From: Vulcanisaeta sp. JCM 16161
GTDB taxonomy: Archaea > Thermoproteota > Thermoprotei > Thermoproteales > Thermocladiaceae
DNA length: 64,000 bases
NCBI RefSeq assembly: GCF_001316285.1
Contig: NZ_BBDO01000005.1
Location: 181,016 to 245,015 of the forward strand
Direction of reading: 5' to 3'
The translations under genes were made by a program, and so were the position numbers. Shown one piece after another: positions 41,303 to 51,511 of the stretch. Within the stretch, counting starts at the first letter, position 1; each line of letters begins with the position of its first letter. The notes below the pieces were generated by a model. It made no database searches, was not told where the DNA came from, and saw only the letters and a program-made list of their open reading frames with translations.

Positions 41303-42033
41303 ATGAGTGATTACGAAGTATTCATTGGGATTTGCGAACGTATTAATTGCCCAAGGAGTTATGTGAACCTGGTGCTAAGTGAGTTATCGAATTTAGGCGT
41401 GGCCGAAGTTCTCAACGATGGTGATACCGAGTTCATGGGATTTAGATTATTAGGTAAGGGCCAGAATAGCCTTGTGTTTAAGTGCCGTGTTGATAATGGA
41501 TATTACGCCTGCAAGATTAGGCGCTTTGATTCATCAAGACCCGACCTAGTGGGTGAGGGTAATTACCTGAGGCTTGCGAATTCCGTGGGCGTGGGGCCAA
41601 GATTAATTAGCTATACAAGTGATGTATTGATTATGGAATTGGTAAGTGGCATACCCATACAGAGGTATGTGGTTACGGCAAACCCAACGGAGTTAAGGGT
41701 GGTGCTCAGGGACTTACTTTGCAATGCCGTAAGTTGGACTCCATAGGCCTAGCCCACAATGAGTTGAGTAGGCCCCAGGACCACGTGATCATTAGTGGTG
41801 GTAGGGCATTCATAATAGATTTTGAAAGCGCCAGCCTAAATAGTAGGGTTAGTAATGTTGCTCAAATACTAAACGCATTGGTAATGGGTAGGGGCTCTAT
41901 TCAAGACCGCGTTCGAGCCGCCCTGGGCGTAAGTATTGACTTCTATGGGTTACGTAACGTCATTAGGAGATATAAGGTCACGAGGAGTGATGATGATTTC
42001 ATGCAAATACTGAGGTTACTTAGACTTGAGTAA
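41303..42033 (+). CDS. Archaeal protein kinase (COG2112-like), one frameshift
   Basis: Atypical Ser/Thr kinase of about 243 residues. The N-terminal 45 residues resemble a winged helix, as in Rio2. The glycine loop is LGKGQNSLVFK, with K71 in YYACKI as the ATP lysine. The catalytic loop is HNELSRPQDHV and the metal site DFES replaces the usual DFG. One base near 41725 joins the halves. The 3' end overlaps the PUA gene by 18 nt. The substrate is unknown. Confidence 0.75.
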
Positions 42034-42537
42034 TTCCTGGGCTAAGTTCCACAGCTTATCTCCGAGGTGGTGAATCACCTTTATGACTTTACCCTTACTC
42101 GTACTCCTCATCTCGTCGGCGGTCATGAGAGATACCCCAATGGCTATGTACCTGCCCTTGAGATCTTTAATTAACAATAAATCACCAACGCCAAAGTTAC
42201 CACTTATGTCCTTAATACCTGGTCTCATTACGTCTGCCCCATTGACTATGTGCGGCACCGCGCCGTCATCCACGGTCACCGTTGGGTAATTGGGCATGTA
42301 GGTTGGGTTGAGGTAGAAGTACGTTAATAATGGTAATACGTACTCCCTCTGGTTCGTGTCCACCTTTACCGTGAGTCTCGCCACCAATGGCTTGTCATCT
42401 ATTAAATACACCGTTGTTGCCTCATTCAACTCATAAATCTCAACCTTCTTAGCATTCCTAAATATTGGGCCTAATTCACCTACGGCATTGCTTAATTCCT
42501 TAATGTCCTTGTTACTGAGGAAGTACCTCTTAACCAC
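42016..42537 (-). CDS. PUA-domain protein of the MCT-1/Tma20 type
   Basis: Uninterrupted, 173 residues. The N-terminal DUF1947-like domain (YFLSNKDIKELSNAV) leads to a PUA RNA-binding domain (PTVTVDDGAVPHIVNGADVMRPGI and IAIGVSLMTADEM). Eukaryotic MCT-1 acts in translation re-initiation and ribosome recycling; archaeal members are presumed to bind rRNA or tRNA. It is convergent with the kinase gene. Confidence 0.85.
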   Translation of the reverse strand: MVKRYFLSNKDIKELSNAVGELGPIFRNAKKVEIYELNEATTVYLIDDKPLVARLTVKVDTNQREYVLPLLTYFYLNPTYMPNYPTVTVDDGAVPHIVNGADVMRPGIKDISGNFGVGDLLLIKDLKGRYIAIGVSLMTADEMRSTSKGKVIKVIHHLGDKLWNLAQELLKSK

Positions 42538-42585
42538 AGTAATTATTTGCAGGGCTCATTAATAAGTATTTAGTACGTAACTCAA

Positions 42586-42593
42586 TATTTAAT
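42586..42593 (+). promoter_or_regulatory. TATA box of the tRNA-binding protein gene
   Basis: TATTTAAT is centred about 28 nt before the GTG at 42618; the transcript would be leaderless. Confidence 0.5.
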
Positions 42594-42617
42594 AGCCAGT
42601 ATTTAGTATTTGTTCTT

Positions 42618-42956
42618 GTGTCTACGGAGACAATAACGAGGGCTGATTTTGAAAAGGTGGTGCTTAAGGTTGGTAAGGTGATACATGCGGAGAAGGTTCA
42701 GGGGTCAAGGAAGTTATTGAGGTTGATTGTTGATATTGGTGACGAGAGAAGACAGATAATCACTGGGCTTGCGGAGTTTTATAAGCCCGAGGACTTAATT
42801 AATAAGTACGTTATTGTTGTCGCAAATCTGGAGAGCAGGAAGATATTTGGTTATGAGAGTCAGGGAATGATACTGGCATCGTGTGATGAGAAGAACCCAA
42901 CAATAATAACGATTGATAAGCCGCAGGATGAGCAAATAGGTAAGAGAGTTTGTTAA
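42618..42956 (+). CDS. tRNA-binding OB-fold protein (MetRS beta subunit-like)
   Basis: A 112-residue EMAP/Trbp111-type OB fold: FEKVVLKVGKVIHAEKV, then QIITGLAEFYKPEDL and ESQGMILA. In archaea such free-standing proteins act as the beta subunit of methionyl-tRNA synthetase. Intact frame, leaderless GTG start. MetRS itself is not in the window. Confidence 0.85.
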   Translation: MSTETITRADFEKVVLKVGKVIHAEKVQGSRKLLRLIVDIGDERRQIITGLAEFYKPEDLINKYVIVVANLESRKIFGYESQGMILASCDEKNPTIITIDKPQDEQIGKRVC

Positions 42957-42968
42957 GGATGTAATTGC

Positions 42969-42976
42969 TTTAAATA
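42969..42976 (+). promoter_or_regulatory. TATA box of the M16 peptidase gene
   Basis: TTTAAATA is centred 26 nt before the GTG at 42998. Confidence 0.6.
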
Positions 42977-42997
42977 CCCTGTTTAAAATCGATAACG

Positions 42998-44179
42998 GTG
43001 AGCATAGAGCATTACGTATTAGATAACGGACTTAGGCTATTAATAAATAGGATTGAATCACCAACCATAGGCATCGCGATCGGCGTGGGAATAGGCTCTA
43101 TATATGAGGATGAGGATTTACGAGGCATAAGCCATTTCGCTGAACACATTATTTACAGGGCATACCCAAGCATTGACCTAGAAATAGAGGGGTTAGGCGG
43201 TGTTTCGGATGCGTACACTGAACGAACACTCACAATGTACCTATTCGAGGTAATACCAAGTGAGTTAAGGAGCTTACTACGGCTTATTCATAAAATGTTT
43301 AGTAGTAGGAAAGTAAATAGTGAGGACTTTGAGAGGGAGAGGAGGGTTATCCTTTCGGAGATAAGGATGAGGAATGATGACCCGAGCACGTTGATATATG
43401 ACCTAGGGCCCAGGGCATTGTTTGGAGATAGTGATTATGGCGCTCCAATAATCGGGTCTGAGGAGAGTATTTCCTCAATGACCATTGAAGACCTAGAGGA
43501 ATTCCTGGAATCCTACTACACACCGGATAATATGGTAATAAGCATTGTTGGCCCTTTAAGTATCCCAATAAGTGAGGTAATGGAATTATTTAGCAAATGA
43601 TGGTAGGTCAGGCAGTAAAAAGAAACCGACAATGGGTAGGGGAGGGTCAATAACCATTAAGAAACCTATTGAATCAGCTATTTATCGTATTCCTGGCAGT
43701 ACAACATAGCCAATGAGGATCCATTTCTGCTCTCAATTAAATCATCATTGCTGGAGTTTCATTTAGTGAATGGACTAAGCTCATACTTAGTGTCCAGGTT
43801 TAGGAATAAGGGATTAACATACACGATAGATATGGATAGGGATTACCTGCCGGGTACGTATTACTACCAATTAGTGGTGTCTGCAATTAATAGGGAGAGT
43901 ATTGATGATGTGAAGGAGGAATTGATTAATGCATTATTAAGTATTGACGATTTATTTAAGGATGAGTACTATTTAAGTAAGCGATTAAACTACCTTAAAT
44001 ACCTAATAAGCGATTATTTACGTAGACCATTACAGATCGCCGAGTCCATGAGCTATATGGAACTAAAGCTTGGTAATCACGATGTTTATGAATTTAATAA
44101 GGGGCTTGAGGAGCATTTCAGGGATTCACTGAGTGACTTGATAACCAATGGTGTGTGGTCCGCGATAATACCCTCATAA
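42998..44179 (+). CDS. M16-family zinc peptidase, two frame breaks
   Basis: About 394 residues, one pitrilysin-type half. The inverted zinc motif is HFAEH (46-50), and the third ligand is the Glu in RERRVILSEI. M16 enzymes usually need a partner half; here no second gene is adjacent, so it may act as a homodimer. The frame leaves near 43597 (one missing base) and returns near 43697 (one extra or two missing bases). Leaderless GTG start. Confidence 0.8.
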
Positions 44180-44245
44180 TATTAGTGTATTACGTATACG
44201 TAAACATTACGTATGCGCATCAATAAATTAAGTATTATTAGTGTA

Positions 44246-45017
44246 TTATTGTTGTATTCCCAACCTATCCTTAATCTCCTTAAGTAATAGCGTCATTGCA
44301 TCGCCAGCCTTGCACTGTATTATTACATCAGCTATGTAATCGAGTTCCGTGGGCTCCATATTTATGATTATGACCTTACCACCCATTTCCTTAACGAATA
44401 TAGGTATGTAAGCCGCTGGGTAAACGGAGAGCGAGGAACCAATTACCAGGACCGCATCACTCATCAGGCTAGTTCCCTAGCCCTATCAAAGTCCTTAACA
44501 GGTTCCCCAAATAATACGGTGTCGGGCTTAAGAATACCACCACACTCATCACAAAGCGGTGGTATTTGACCACTATCAATCTTCCTGATAACAACCTCCA
44601 TTGGGTAGGTGCGGCCACACGCAATGCACACGGCCCTCTTCATTGTGCCGTGAAGTTCAATCACGTTTTTAGAGCCCGCGGCCTGGTGAAGTCCATCAAC
44701 GTTTTGGGTAATTACAGCCTTTATAATGCCTAACCTCTCAAGCTCCGCCACGGCATGGTGCGCCCTGTTCGGCTTAGCCGTGAATAACGTGCTCATCCTC
44801 ATCCTATAAAACAACCAGAAGTCCTTTGGGTGTTGTAGAAAGTAATCGATGGTTGCTATTTCAGGCTGTACTGCCTCCATAATCCTGAGGGCCCTAAAGT
44901 CGGGATCCCCGACTCCGTGGATATGCCGGCGCCCGTAAAGGCTATTGCGTGCCTTGCGTTGATCAGTATATCGGCGGCTTTCTTAATATCCTCAATGTTA
45001 CATTGTTTCTCGCCCAT
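44246..45017 (-). CDS. Sir2-family NAD-dependent protein deacylase, two frameshifts
   Basis: About 257 residues. NAD motif GAGISTESGIPDFR near residue 30, ITQNVDGLHQAAGS with the catalytic His later in ELHGT, two zinc pairs CIACG and CDECGG, and GSSLSVYPA. In crenarchaea Sir2 deacetylates the chromatin protein Alba and metabolic enzymes. Breaks near 44900 (a C run) and 44465 are each repaired by one base. The ATG at 45017 gives a normal N-terminus. Confidence 0.9.
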
Positions 45018-45079
45018 ACTTTGATTATTAACTTGGTAATTACGGCGTTATAAGTATTAATTCTATTAATAACGGAGGA

Positions 45080-45087
45080 TTTATAAT
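45080..45087 (+). promoter_or_regulatory. TATA box of the C/D box sRNA
   Basis: TTTATAAT is centred about 25 nt upstream of the predicted 5' end of the guide RNA at 45107. Confidence 0.55.
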
Positions 45088-45106
45088 GCAGTCCAGGTTT
45101 TTCATA

Positions 45107-45166
45107 GTAACGTGATGAGCTGACGACGGACTGAACTATTGATGAACGCGTTGGTGGCTGACCTCG
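45107..45166 (+). ncRNA. C/D box guide sRNA with a predicted 16S rRNA target
   Basis: Canonical order and spacing: C GTGATGA (45112-45118), 12-nt guide GCTGACGACGGA, D' CTGA (45131-45134), 5-nt spacer, C' TGATGA (45140-45145), 12-nt guide ACGCGTTGGTGG, D CTGA (45158-45161). Eleven bases of the first guide are complementary to the conserved 16S segment CCGTCGTCAGC. The D' plus five rule then points to the U equivalent to E. coli 1062 (numbering from memory). The 3' half is antisense to the last codons of the glycosyltransferase gene. Confidence 0.75.
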
Positions 45167-45720
45167 TCGTATATAATCTCAACATCCTCCGTGGACCTAA
45201 CCTCCACAGCATTAATCCCGTAATGATCCCTTAGGGATTCGTATGTTGGCCTATTATGCGCAATAACGTAAAGTGCCGAGGAAAAGGCATACCTCTCCCA
45301 ATCCCTTACTGTTAAACTTAATAGGCTCACGCTATTACCTGATCTAATGGGTTCCGTTGAGTATGCACTGACTATGTACGGTACCTTAAGCCTCTGTGAA
45401 ATTACCCTTGCGATAACCGCCGCAATCCAATCATGCGCATGCACGAAATCTATATCCCTGGGTATTACATAGGGTGCCCTGGAGAGAATCTCCACGAGTA
45501 GAAAGTGCATGTATGCAATGACGTCGCTAAACCACCTATCGCTCACGGTGAATACGCGCACATTACCATCCATGTAACTACCATCAAAATTTGCTGGGTG
45601 TACCAGGTATATCTCGTACTTACTAGATAATCTTGTAACCAAATCCCTAACCTGGAATGCCAGCGATCCGACGACCCTATGCGGTGGGTACTCCGTCGAT
45701 ATGTGCAGAACCTTAACCAC
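45136..45720 (-). CDS. Glycosyltransferase N-terminal (GT-B) domain only
   Basis: One intact frame of 194 residues resembling the acceptor-side half of GT4/GT5 enzymes such as glycogen synthase: LHISTEYPPHRVVG, VHAHDWIAAVIARVI and ISAYSTEP-like elements. The nucleotide-sugar binding C-terminal half is absent, although no frame break is evident. It may work with another subunit or be a regulator. It lies 5 nt behind a small winged-helix gene and divergent from the GH57 gene, all likely serving polysaccharide metabolism. Confidence 0.7.
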   Translation of the reverse strand: MVKVLHISTEYPPHRVVGSLAFQVRDLVTRLSSKYEIYLVHPANFDGSYMDGNVRVFTVSDRWFSDVIAYMHFLLVEILSRAPYVIPRDIDFVHAHDWIAAVIARVISQRLKVPYIVSAYSTEPIRSGNSVSLLSLTVRDWERYAFSSALYVIAHNRPTYESLRDHYGINAVEVRSTEDVEIIYDEVSHQRVHQ

Positions 45721-45725
45721 AGAAT

Positions 45726-45965
45726 TCAGCAGTAAATACTACTTAATTTAATTATTGCAGTTGATGTGAGGTGCACGGAATCGTTTACCGTGTTTACATA
45801 ACCAAGAACCTTAAGCTTATCAATAATACTCCTAACCTCCTCAATCCTCAGACCAACAATCCTCGCCAAATCCTCAAGCTTAACTGCTCGTTCCTTATCA
45901 ATCGCGGCCAATGAATGCAGGGCTTGCATCACGGTCCTTATCTTCGACTCGTAACCCACCTCCAC
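45726..45965 (-). CDS. Small winged-helix protein
   Basis: A 79-residue protein with a helix-turn-helix (KLEDLARIVGLRIEEVRSIIDKLKVLGYV). It is the first gene of the two-gene unit with the glycosyltransferase and shares a divergent spacer with the GH57 gene, so it may regulate polysaccharide use. Intact frame. Confidence 0.65.
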   Translation of the reverse strand: MEVGYESKIRTVMQALHSLAAIDKERAVKLEDLARIVGLRIEEVRSIIDKLKVLGYVNTVNDSVHLTSTAIIKLSSIYC

Positions 45966-46068
45966 AGAGTATTATTAATCAATTTTCTCCTTAATAAATT
46001 TCTCCATTCTTAACCGTGAATTAGTAATTGAAATAGCAAAAAGCACTTATATAATCACCTAATCCGTA

Positions 46069-47835
46069 ATGAAGACAGTGTCTATAGAATTAACAACGAA
46101 TAAGGTACTTTATGAACCAGGTGAGGACATAGCAATCAATGTAGTGGTTAAGGGACTGATAAGTAGGGAGGATGTTGAATTAACGGTGATTAAGGACTCT
46201 CAGGAATTAATAAGGCGAACCCTACAGGCAATACCCCCAGAATCAGAGATAATGGATTACATTAGGATAACAGACACGGGCAATTACGAGGTAAGCGCCA
46301 AGTGTTGCGGTTCAGAGGTTAGGACCCCAATAATGATCATTAATAAACCCGAAACACCACTAAGGTTTGTATTGGTTTTTCATAATCACCAACCAATACA
46401 TAGGTATCCAAACGGTATTTACCACGGTCCCTGGGCATTCCAACACACCTGGTCACCTGAATTCTACCCAATCTATGATGTCGGTCCCTACCTACTTCAT
46501 GCCAGGCTCGTGGATAGGTATAGGGTCTCCATAACGTATAACCTAAGCCCAAGCCTACTGTGGCAGTGGGATGATATACTACGCAATGGCGCACTCATTG
46601 AGGGTAGGGATCACGTTGAATACATTGGTCCCTGGGATCCACGAACGGAACTAATCAAGGAAGCCATTAGTACTTATTCGAAATTGGCTAGTGAGGGAGT
46701 CATAGAGGTATTAACGAGTTTCCTAGCCCACCCCATCGCTGGTTATTTAATTGAGAGGTTTGATATTCATGACCTATTACGATGGGAGTTGAGCAGGGGT
46801 AGGGAGGTCACTAGGAAGGTGTTGGGTGTGGATGCCGTGGGTGCGTGGTTACCTGAGTTGTACTTTTCTGAGAAATTGAGAAGTATTCTCTGTGATGAGG
46901 GCATTAAGTTCGTAGTTCTTGACGGCGTTTATCACCTTGGTGAGGCTATCAAGGATAGGAGTTCCATATATAGGGTTTATAGGCATGACTGCTTAACAAT
47001 ATTGTTCAGGGACACGGCATTAAGCGATCTATTAAGCTTCCAACTGAATAAGGCGAGTAACGCCCAGGAGGCTGATGTAAACGCCAGGAGACTAATCATA
47101 GAGTTAATAACGAGGATGAACCATGCCAGGGACGGCGTAGTTACAATGGCTTTAGATGGAGAGAATTGGATGATATTGCCAACGCCAAACCCATACGCCG
47201 CGCTCCTCCTTGAGAAAATAATGATGTATCTATCGCAGGCAAGGTCTGATGGTTATGTTATGCCGATTAGACCGTCAATTATTAGGGAGTTTCATGATGA
47301 GATTAAGGAAATACCAACAACCTCATGGCTGGGTTCACCGGCTAAGTGGATTAGTGAGAGGGCGGACATACAGTCGAGGCTTTGGTCGATGGCTCAAGCC
47401 GCGGTTAACAAATGGAGGTTGTACGAGGAGGTTTTTGGTGAAGATGAGGAGTTGAGAATGTCCCTCGCAATGACGCTAGATAGCGACTATTATTGGGCTG
47501 AATTCGTAAACATAAATCACGTGGGTGAATGGGCATACTCCGTAATAAGTAGGGTTGAGGATGCGCTTAACTCATTAGGGATGAGGTTTAACCTAAGAAA
47601 TGATCAGCTGGAGATTGTTATTAGTAATGGCTGGGTTAAGGACGCAAACCTAATACTTGGTATTGAAACTCCGGAGACGTATGTGGAACATAGTATTAAG
47701 GTACTACCTAGTTCGTTAGAGACCGTGAGAATTAACGGCTTCAATAACGTAACCATATCATTACTATCGCCAAAAACGAAAACGCAGATTAGGAAGGCCA
47801 TTAGAATAATGCGTGAAGTTACGAAACACCAATAA
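46069..47835 (+). CDS. Glycoside hydrolase family 57 (alpha-amylase/glucanotransferase type)
   Basis: One intact frame of 588 residues. After an N-terminal beta domain of about 95 residues, the GH57 motifs follow: HNHQP (105-109), GAWLPE with the nucleophile Glu near 263, and ALDGENW with the acid Asp near 363. No signal peptide is present, so it acts on intracellular alpha-glucan. Pullulanase, amylase and 4-alpha-glucanotransferase cannot be separated by eye. The neighbouring glycosyltransferase domain suits glycogen turnover. The 3' end overlaps an amidohydrolase gene by 17 nt. Confidence 0.9.
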   Translation: MKTVSIELTTNKVLYEPGEDIAINVVVKGLISREDVELTVIKDSQELIRRTLQAIPPESEIMDYIRITDTGNYEVSAKCCGSEVRTPIMIINKPETPLRFVLVFHNHQPIHRYPNGIYHGPWAFQHTWSPEFYPIYDVGPYLLHARLVDRYRVSITYNLSPSLLWQWDDILRNGALIEGRDHVEYIGPWDPRTELIKEAISTYSKLASEGVIEVLTSFLAHPIAGYLIERFDIHDLLRWELSRGREVTRKVLGVDAVGAWLPELYFSEKLRSILCDEGIKFVVLDGVYHLGEAIKDRSSIYRVYRHDCLTILFRDTALSDLLSFQLNKASNAQEADVNARRLIIELITRMNHARDGVVTMALDGENWMILPTPNPYAALLLEKIMMYLSQARSDGYVMPIRPSIIREFHDEIKEIPTTSWLGSPAKWISERADIQSRLWSMAQAAVNKWRLYEEVFGEDEELRMSLAMTLDSDYYWAEFVNINHVGEWAYSVISRVEDALNSLGMRFNLRNDQLEIVISNGWVKDANLILGIETPETYVEHSIKVLPSSLETVRINGFNNVTISLLSPKTKTQIRKAIRIMREVTKHQ

Positions 47836-48979
47836 TGCTTGATCCATCAATTATATACATGACATCCCCACTGGATATACGCGTTGTTACGTAATCATAG
47901 GCATAATCAATACCTATACCGCCATAATCAATGCGTAGAGCAATCCCCCTCATAGGCTCCCCCTCCCTTATCACATAGCCAAAGCCCCATGACCAAGCCC
48001 AGGAGGTTGCCATCTTAAGTATTGTCTGTGAACTCAATTCCCTACCCATTAGCAGTCTCATTATTTTAATCTCCTCCCAAGGATCAGGCTCTACCAACGC
48101 AACATTATCAGTACCAATCATAGGCCTTAACCCCCTCCTTACCATTGCACCCACCCTCGCCAATTTACCAACAAATTCCATATTTGACCTTGGGCACGTG
48201 ACTATGGGTAGCACCGGCATTTTCGCTATATCGTCATTACCTAATTGGGTCAGGTGTACAAACACGGTGTTTCCAGTCACCAGCGTGGTTAATGCCCTGC
48301 CTAGATCATTATCGAGGTAGGTATCCTCGGTCTCCGATACATGCGTACTAATGGGCAGTCCATGCGAACTGCTTAACCTGGACACAAGCCTCAACTCAGC
48401 CATTGTGTAATTGAGCGGTGATACTAGTGATACTCCAAACCCCCTATTAACGAATTGCCTCAACTCATCCTCAAACACCTCGTCGACGTCCTCCTCCTCG
48501 TTGGGCTTGACGTAAACCCTGAACGTACTCGGCTCCGCAAATGGCACAATGCATAAACCGGCCTTCCTGGCCTCCTCAATAACCACGTCCGCGAACGAAC
48601 TGCCATACTCGATTATCGTCAATAGGCAACCAACACCGTAATTCCTAATCCTACGGAATACCACGGCCAACCCATTTCTCAAGGACTCGGGCTTTGCCCT
48701 ACGCAAATAATAATACTTTAGGCCGTATGGCGCACCAACCACATCATCTATGTAGTACTTATTGAACACGTCCATTAGGAAGTAATCAAGTACGTGAATA
48801 TGGGCATTAGTTAATTGAGGCATCAACAGCGTATTTCCTAAATCAATGACGTTGCTATTACCTGGCACCCTGCCTATGCCGGTCACCTCGCCGTCAGAGA
48901 TATCGATAATGGCATCCTTAACCGGTTGTAATTCCTGACCGACCAACGCTATTGAGGACTTAATGCTTAACCTACGCAT
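47819..48979 (-). CDS. Amidohydrolase family protein (chlorohydrolase-like)
   Basis: 386 residues, intact. Metal-binding motifs of the SsnA/ATZ/TRZ group are NAHIHV, STHVSETE and GTDNVAL. The N-terminal and C-terminal beta-sandwich pieces are normal. These enzymes deaminate or hydrolyse nucleobase-like rings; the substrate here is not known. A His in the first motif and the late Asp suggest it is active. Confidence 0.8.
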   Translation of the reverse strand: MRRLSIKSSIALVGQELQPVKDAIIDISDGEVTGIGRVPGNSNVIDLGNTLLMPQLTNAHIHVLDYFLMDVFNKYYIDDVVGAPYGLKYYYLRRAKPESLRNGLAVVFRRIRNYGVGCLLTIIEYGSSFADVVIEEARKAGLCIVPFAEPSTFRVYVKPNEEEDVDEVFEDELRQFVNRGFGVSLVSPLNYTMAELRLVSRLSSSHGLPISTHVSETEDTYLDNDLGRALTTLVTGNTVFVHLTQLGNDDIAKMPVLPIVTCPRSNMEFVGKLARVGAMVRRGLRPMIGTDNVALVEPDPWEEIKIMRLLMGRELSSQTILKMATSWAWSWGFGYVIREGEPMRGIALRIDYGGIGIDYAYDYVTTRISSGDVMYIIDGSSIIGVS

Positions 48980-49021
48980 TTGAGGGAATGAGTTTAAGTA
49001 ATTAAATTAATGCTTTATTCG

Positions 49022-50106
49022 ATGAAGATAGCAATCGTAGGCTTGAACCCAGGTACAGCAATCTATGCGCAGTACCTGGCTAAGGATGGGCATGACATCA
49101 CCGTATTCACAGAAAGCCAGGGCGATGTAATAATCATGGACCTACTACCGCATTCATTCTTAAGCATTGTGAATGGGGAATCGATTAAGCTATTCACCAG
49201 GAAGTACCTAGAAGACTTGCTCGGCATCAGTGTGCTGAACGTAAAGTTGGGCTCCATAACGATTAATAATAGTGAGGTATTAATAACGAGCGAAGCCGGT
49301 GGGCAAGGCATTAGGGGTAAGTACGACAGGGTTGTGATAGGCTCTGAGGCGTTGCCGAGGGAGTCAGGTAACTGCGTGAGTATTTATAGGGCCACCTTAT
49401 CACCAGGTAATTACGTAATTAATGGTGGTGACGTAGGTAAGAATGTGGAAACTTTAATGCTCGTGGCCGACGTTGGTGGTCGTGCCATTACGAATTCGCC
49501 GATGGCGATTGACGAAGACCTTCTCAAGTCCCTACCAATGAACAGGGATGTGAAGGCCGGGGGGTGCGTGTCCACTGATTATGATGTGGTTAAACCGTTA
49601 ATAGGTGTTGCTGGTAAGGGTGTTTGGTTCGTTGGTAGGGGGTTTAGGTATAGGGATTCTTTGAGTGGTATTGAGTATGTGGTTAATAGGGATTACCAAT
49701 TGATCATGATGGGGAAATTACTGGCGATGAGGGATTGGGGATCATAGATTCATTACCGTTGATGCCCCGTCTCGAGATAGGCTTCTCCCGTAACTGGTCC
49801 TTTCTCTCTGTGGGGCTTACACGAAATGAATTAACTAGTGTTTTCAGGGACTTATCATCATCGAGGATAGCCTACCACTCAGATGAGGCTGATATAACGG
49901 CTAAGGTGATTTATCGAGGAAATAGGTTACTAGGTCTCCAGGTATTGGCTAGGGGTATTAAATTGCTTAATTGGTTCTCCTCAATCTACTCCCTAATAAT
50001 GCTAAATGGTACGGCCTATTTACTGCTCGACATGGGTTATGAGACTTTATTCAACACCGTTCGTGGAATGCTCGAGCAATTAATGCTTAATTTATACAAT
50101 ATATAG
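49022..50106 (+). CDS. FAD/NAD(P)-binding oxidoreductase-like protein, one frameshift
   Basis: About 361 residues beginning with a dinucleotide-binding fold, MKIAIVGLNPGTAIYAQYLAKDGHDITVFTE broken here only for display as GLNPGTA, and a later mid-domain GKGVWFVGRGF. It resembles pyridine nucleotide-disulfide reductases but has no CxxxxC redox pair. One base near 49735 joins the last 120 residues. The ATG at 49022 has a TTTAAGTA element about 27 nt upstream. A VWA-domain gene follows. Confidence 0.55.
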
Positions 50107-50167
50107 GCTGTTATGGTTAATAAGTTAATAAATAAGCTTTATTAATGACCTAACCGAACATTAATCA

Positions 50168-51511
50168 GTGCCTGGTATCTTGGCTAATGTCGATTATGAG
50201 GAAGCACTCACTAGGTATAGGATAAGGGAGGTGCTCATTGAGGCTCGTAGGCGGTCAATAAGCTATATAGACAAGATGAAGCAGGAGGTACTTGCAGACT
50301 CATTCTATGTGCACTACAGGCAACCAATACTCAAGGTACCCACCGAGAATGAGGACTTGGAAACGTCATTGTGGAGGTTCGTGGTCTCCACATACATAAG
50401 GAGCGAGGCCTACAATGACGTGTCCAGGATAACCAGGTTAAATGGTAGGTTGTCCAGGGTTATGGCAATTAAACTACTCAAGGTGTATAACAGTATCCTG
50501 AGCAAGATGGATAGGAATGAGCCTTTAGGCAAATGGTTGAGTCGGCAATGGACCAGAGAAGCTCATCATCCAGGGAGAGTAGGATGAACCTAGAGCGGGA
50601 GGTTCGTTCACTAATAAACTTCTACGTTGGTAGCATGAAGAAGGTTAGTGAGACCGTTAACAAGGTTAAGATGCTCTTTGGGGACTCCGTGGGCCACGAA
50701 ATAGCGGACATTCTCCTAAGCACGGACATAGACCCATACAGGCTCAGGCTAATCTCAATGCTTAATTCACTAATTAGGTTAATCGTAGACACCAGGTACA
50801 CCGTGGATGTCATTGAGGATAGAGATGCCGAACGCGTTGGCACGATTGGCGGGGTTAAACGCTTGACGAAGGCTTCGGAGCTTAGGGACATGATACCGAG
50901 TGAGAGGATGCTCATGAAATTCGCAAAGCCGGTATTCGCGTATAAACTGGCCATGGGCAATGTATTGGTTAGGGAGAGGAGGGCCGTTAAGAAGCCCAGG
51001 ATTTACATGCTCATTGACAAGAGTGGTTCAATGTTCTACACAGTAAACATAAACATATTTGAAGTGGGCGCCATTAGCAAGATCACATGGGCCACGGCAT
51101 TGGCAGTATTACTCGCATGAAGGGTGGGAACCTCGCGGTCAGGTTCTTCGATCAGCAGGTATACCCAATGCTGACTAATAAGAACGACATAATAAAGATG
51201 CTCCTCTCATTAATACCGTTGGGCGGCACTGATATAACGAATGCCGTGAGGGCGGCGGTGCAGGACGCCGTGGATAAGCCGTCACTGAGGATTATAAATT
51301 GGTCGTTATAACCGATGGTGAGGATGATAATATCGACCCAACGGTATTCAATAAGGCAAAGTCCATATTTAGGTCGGTCAAGGTATTACTAATTGGTGGT
51401 GAGAATAGCATTATTGAGGAGAACGTTGATACAATAAAGATTCAGGAATTAACCAGTGAGAGCTATCCCACACAATTAAGAGGATTTAGCCTCAAAGCAG
51501 TTAATTGGTGA
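50168..51511 (+). CDS. VWA-domain protein (CoxE-like), three frameshifts
   Basis: About 447 residues. The N-terminal part is helical and charged; the C-terminal part is a von Willebrand A domain with MIDAS residues DKSGSM, then GGTDITNAV and ITDGEDDNI. Such proteins usually pair with a MoxR-type AAA+ ATPase to insert metal cofactors, but no such ATPase is adjacent. Breaks near 50535, 51100 and 51300 each lack one base. The 3' end overlaps queD on the other strand. Confidence 0.75.

Noticed and set aside
45080..45100. Possible riboswitch before the sRNA
   Set aside because: No conserved aptamer pattern; the TATA box accounts for the signal.
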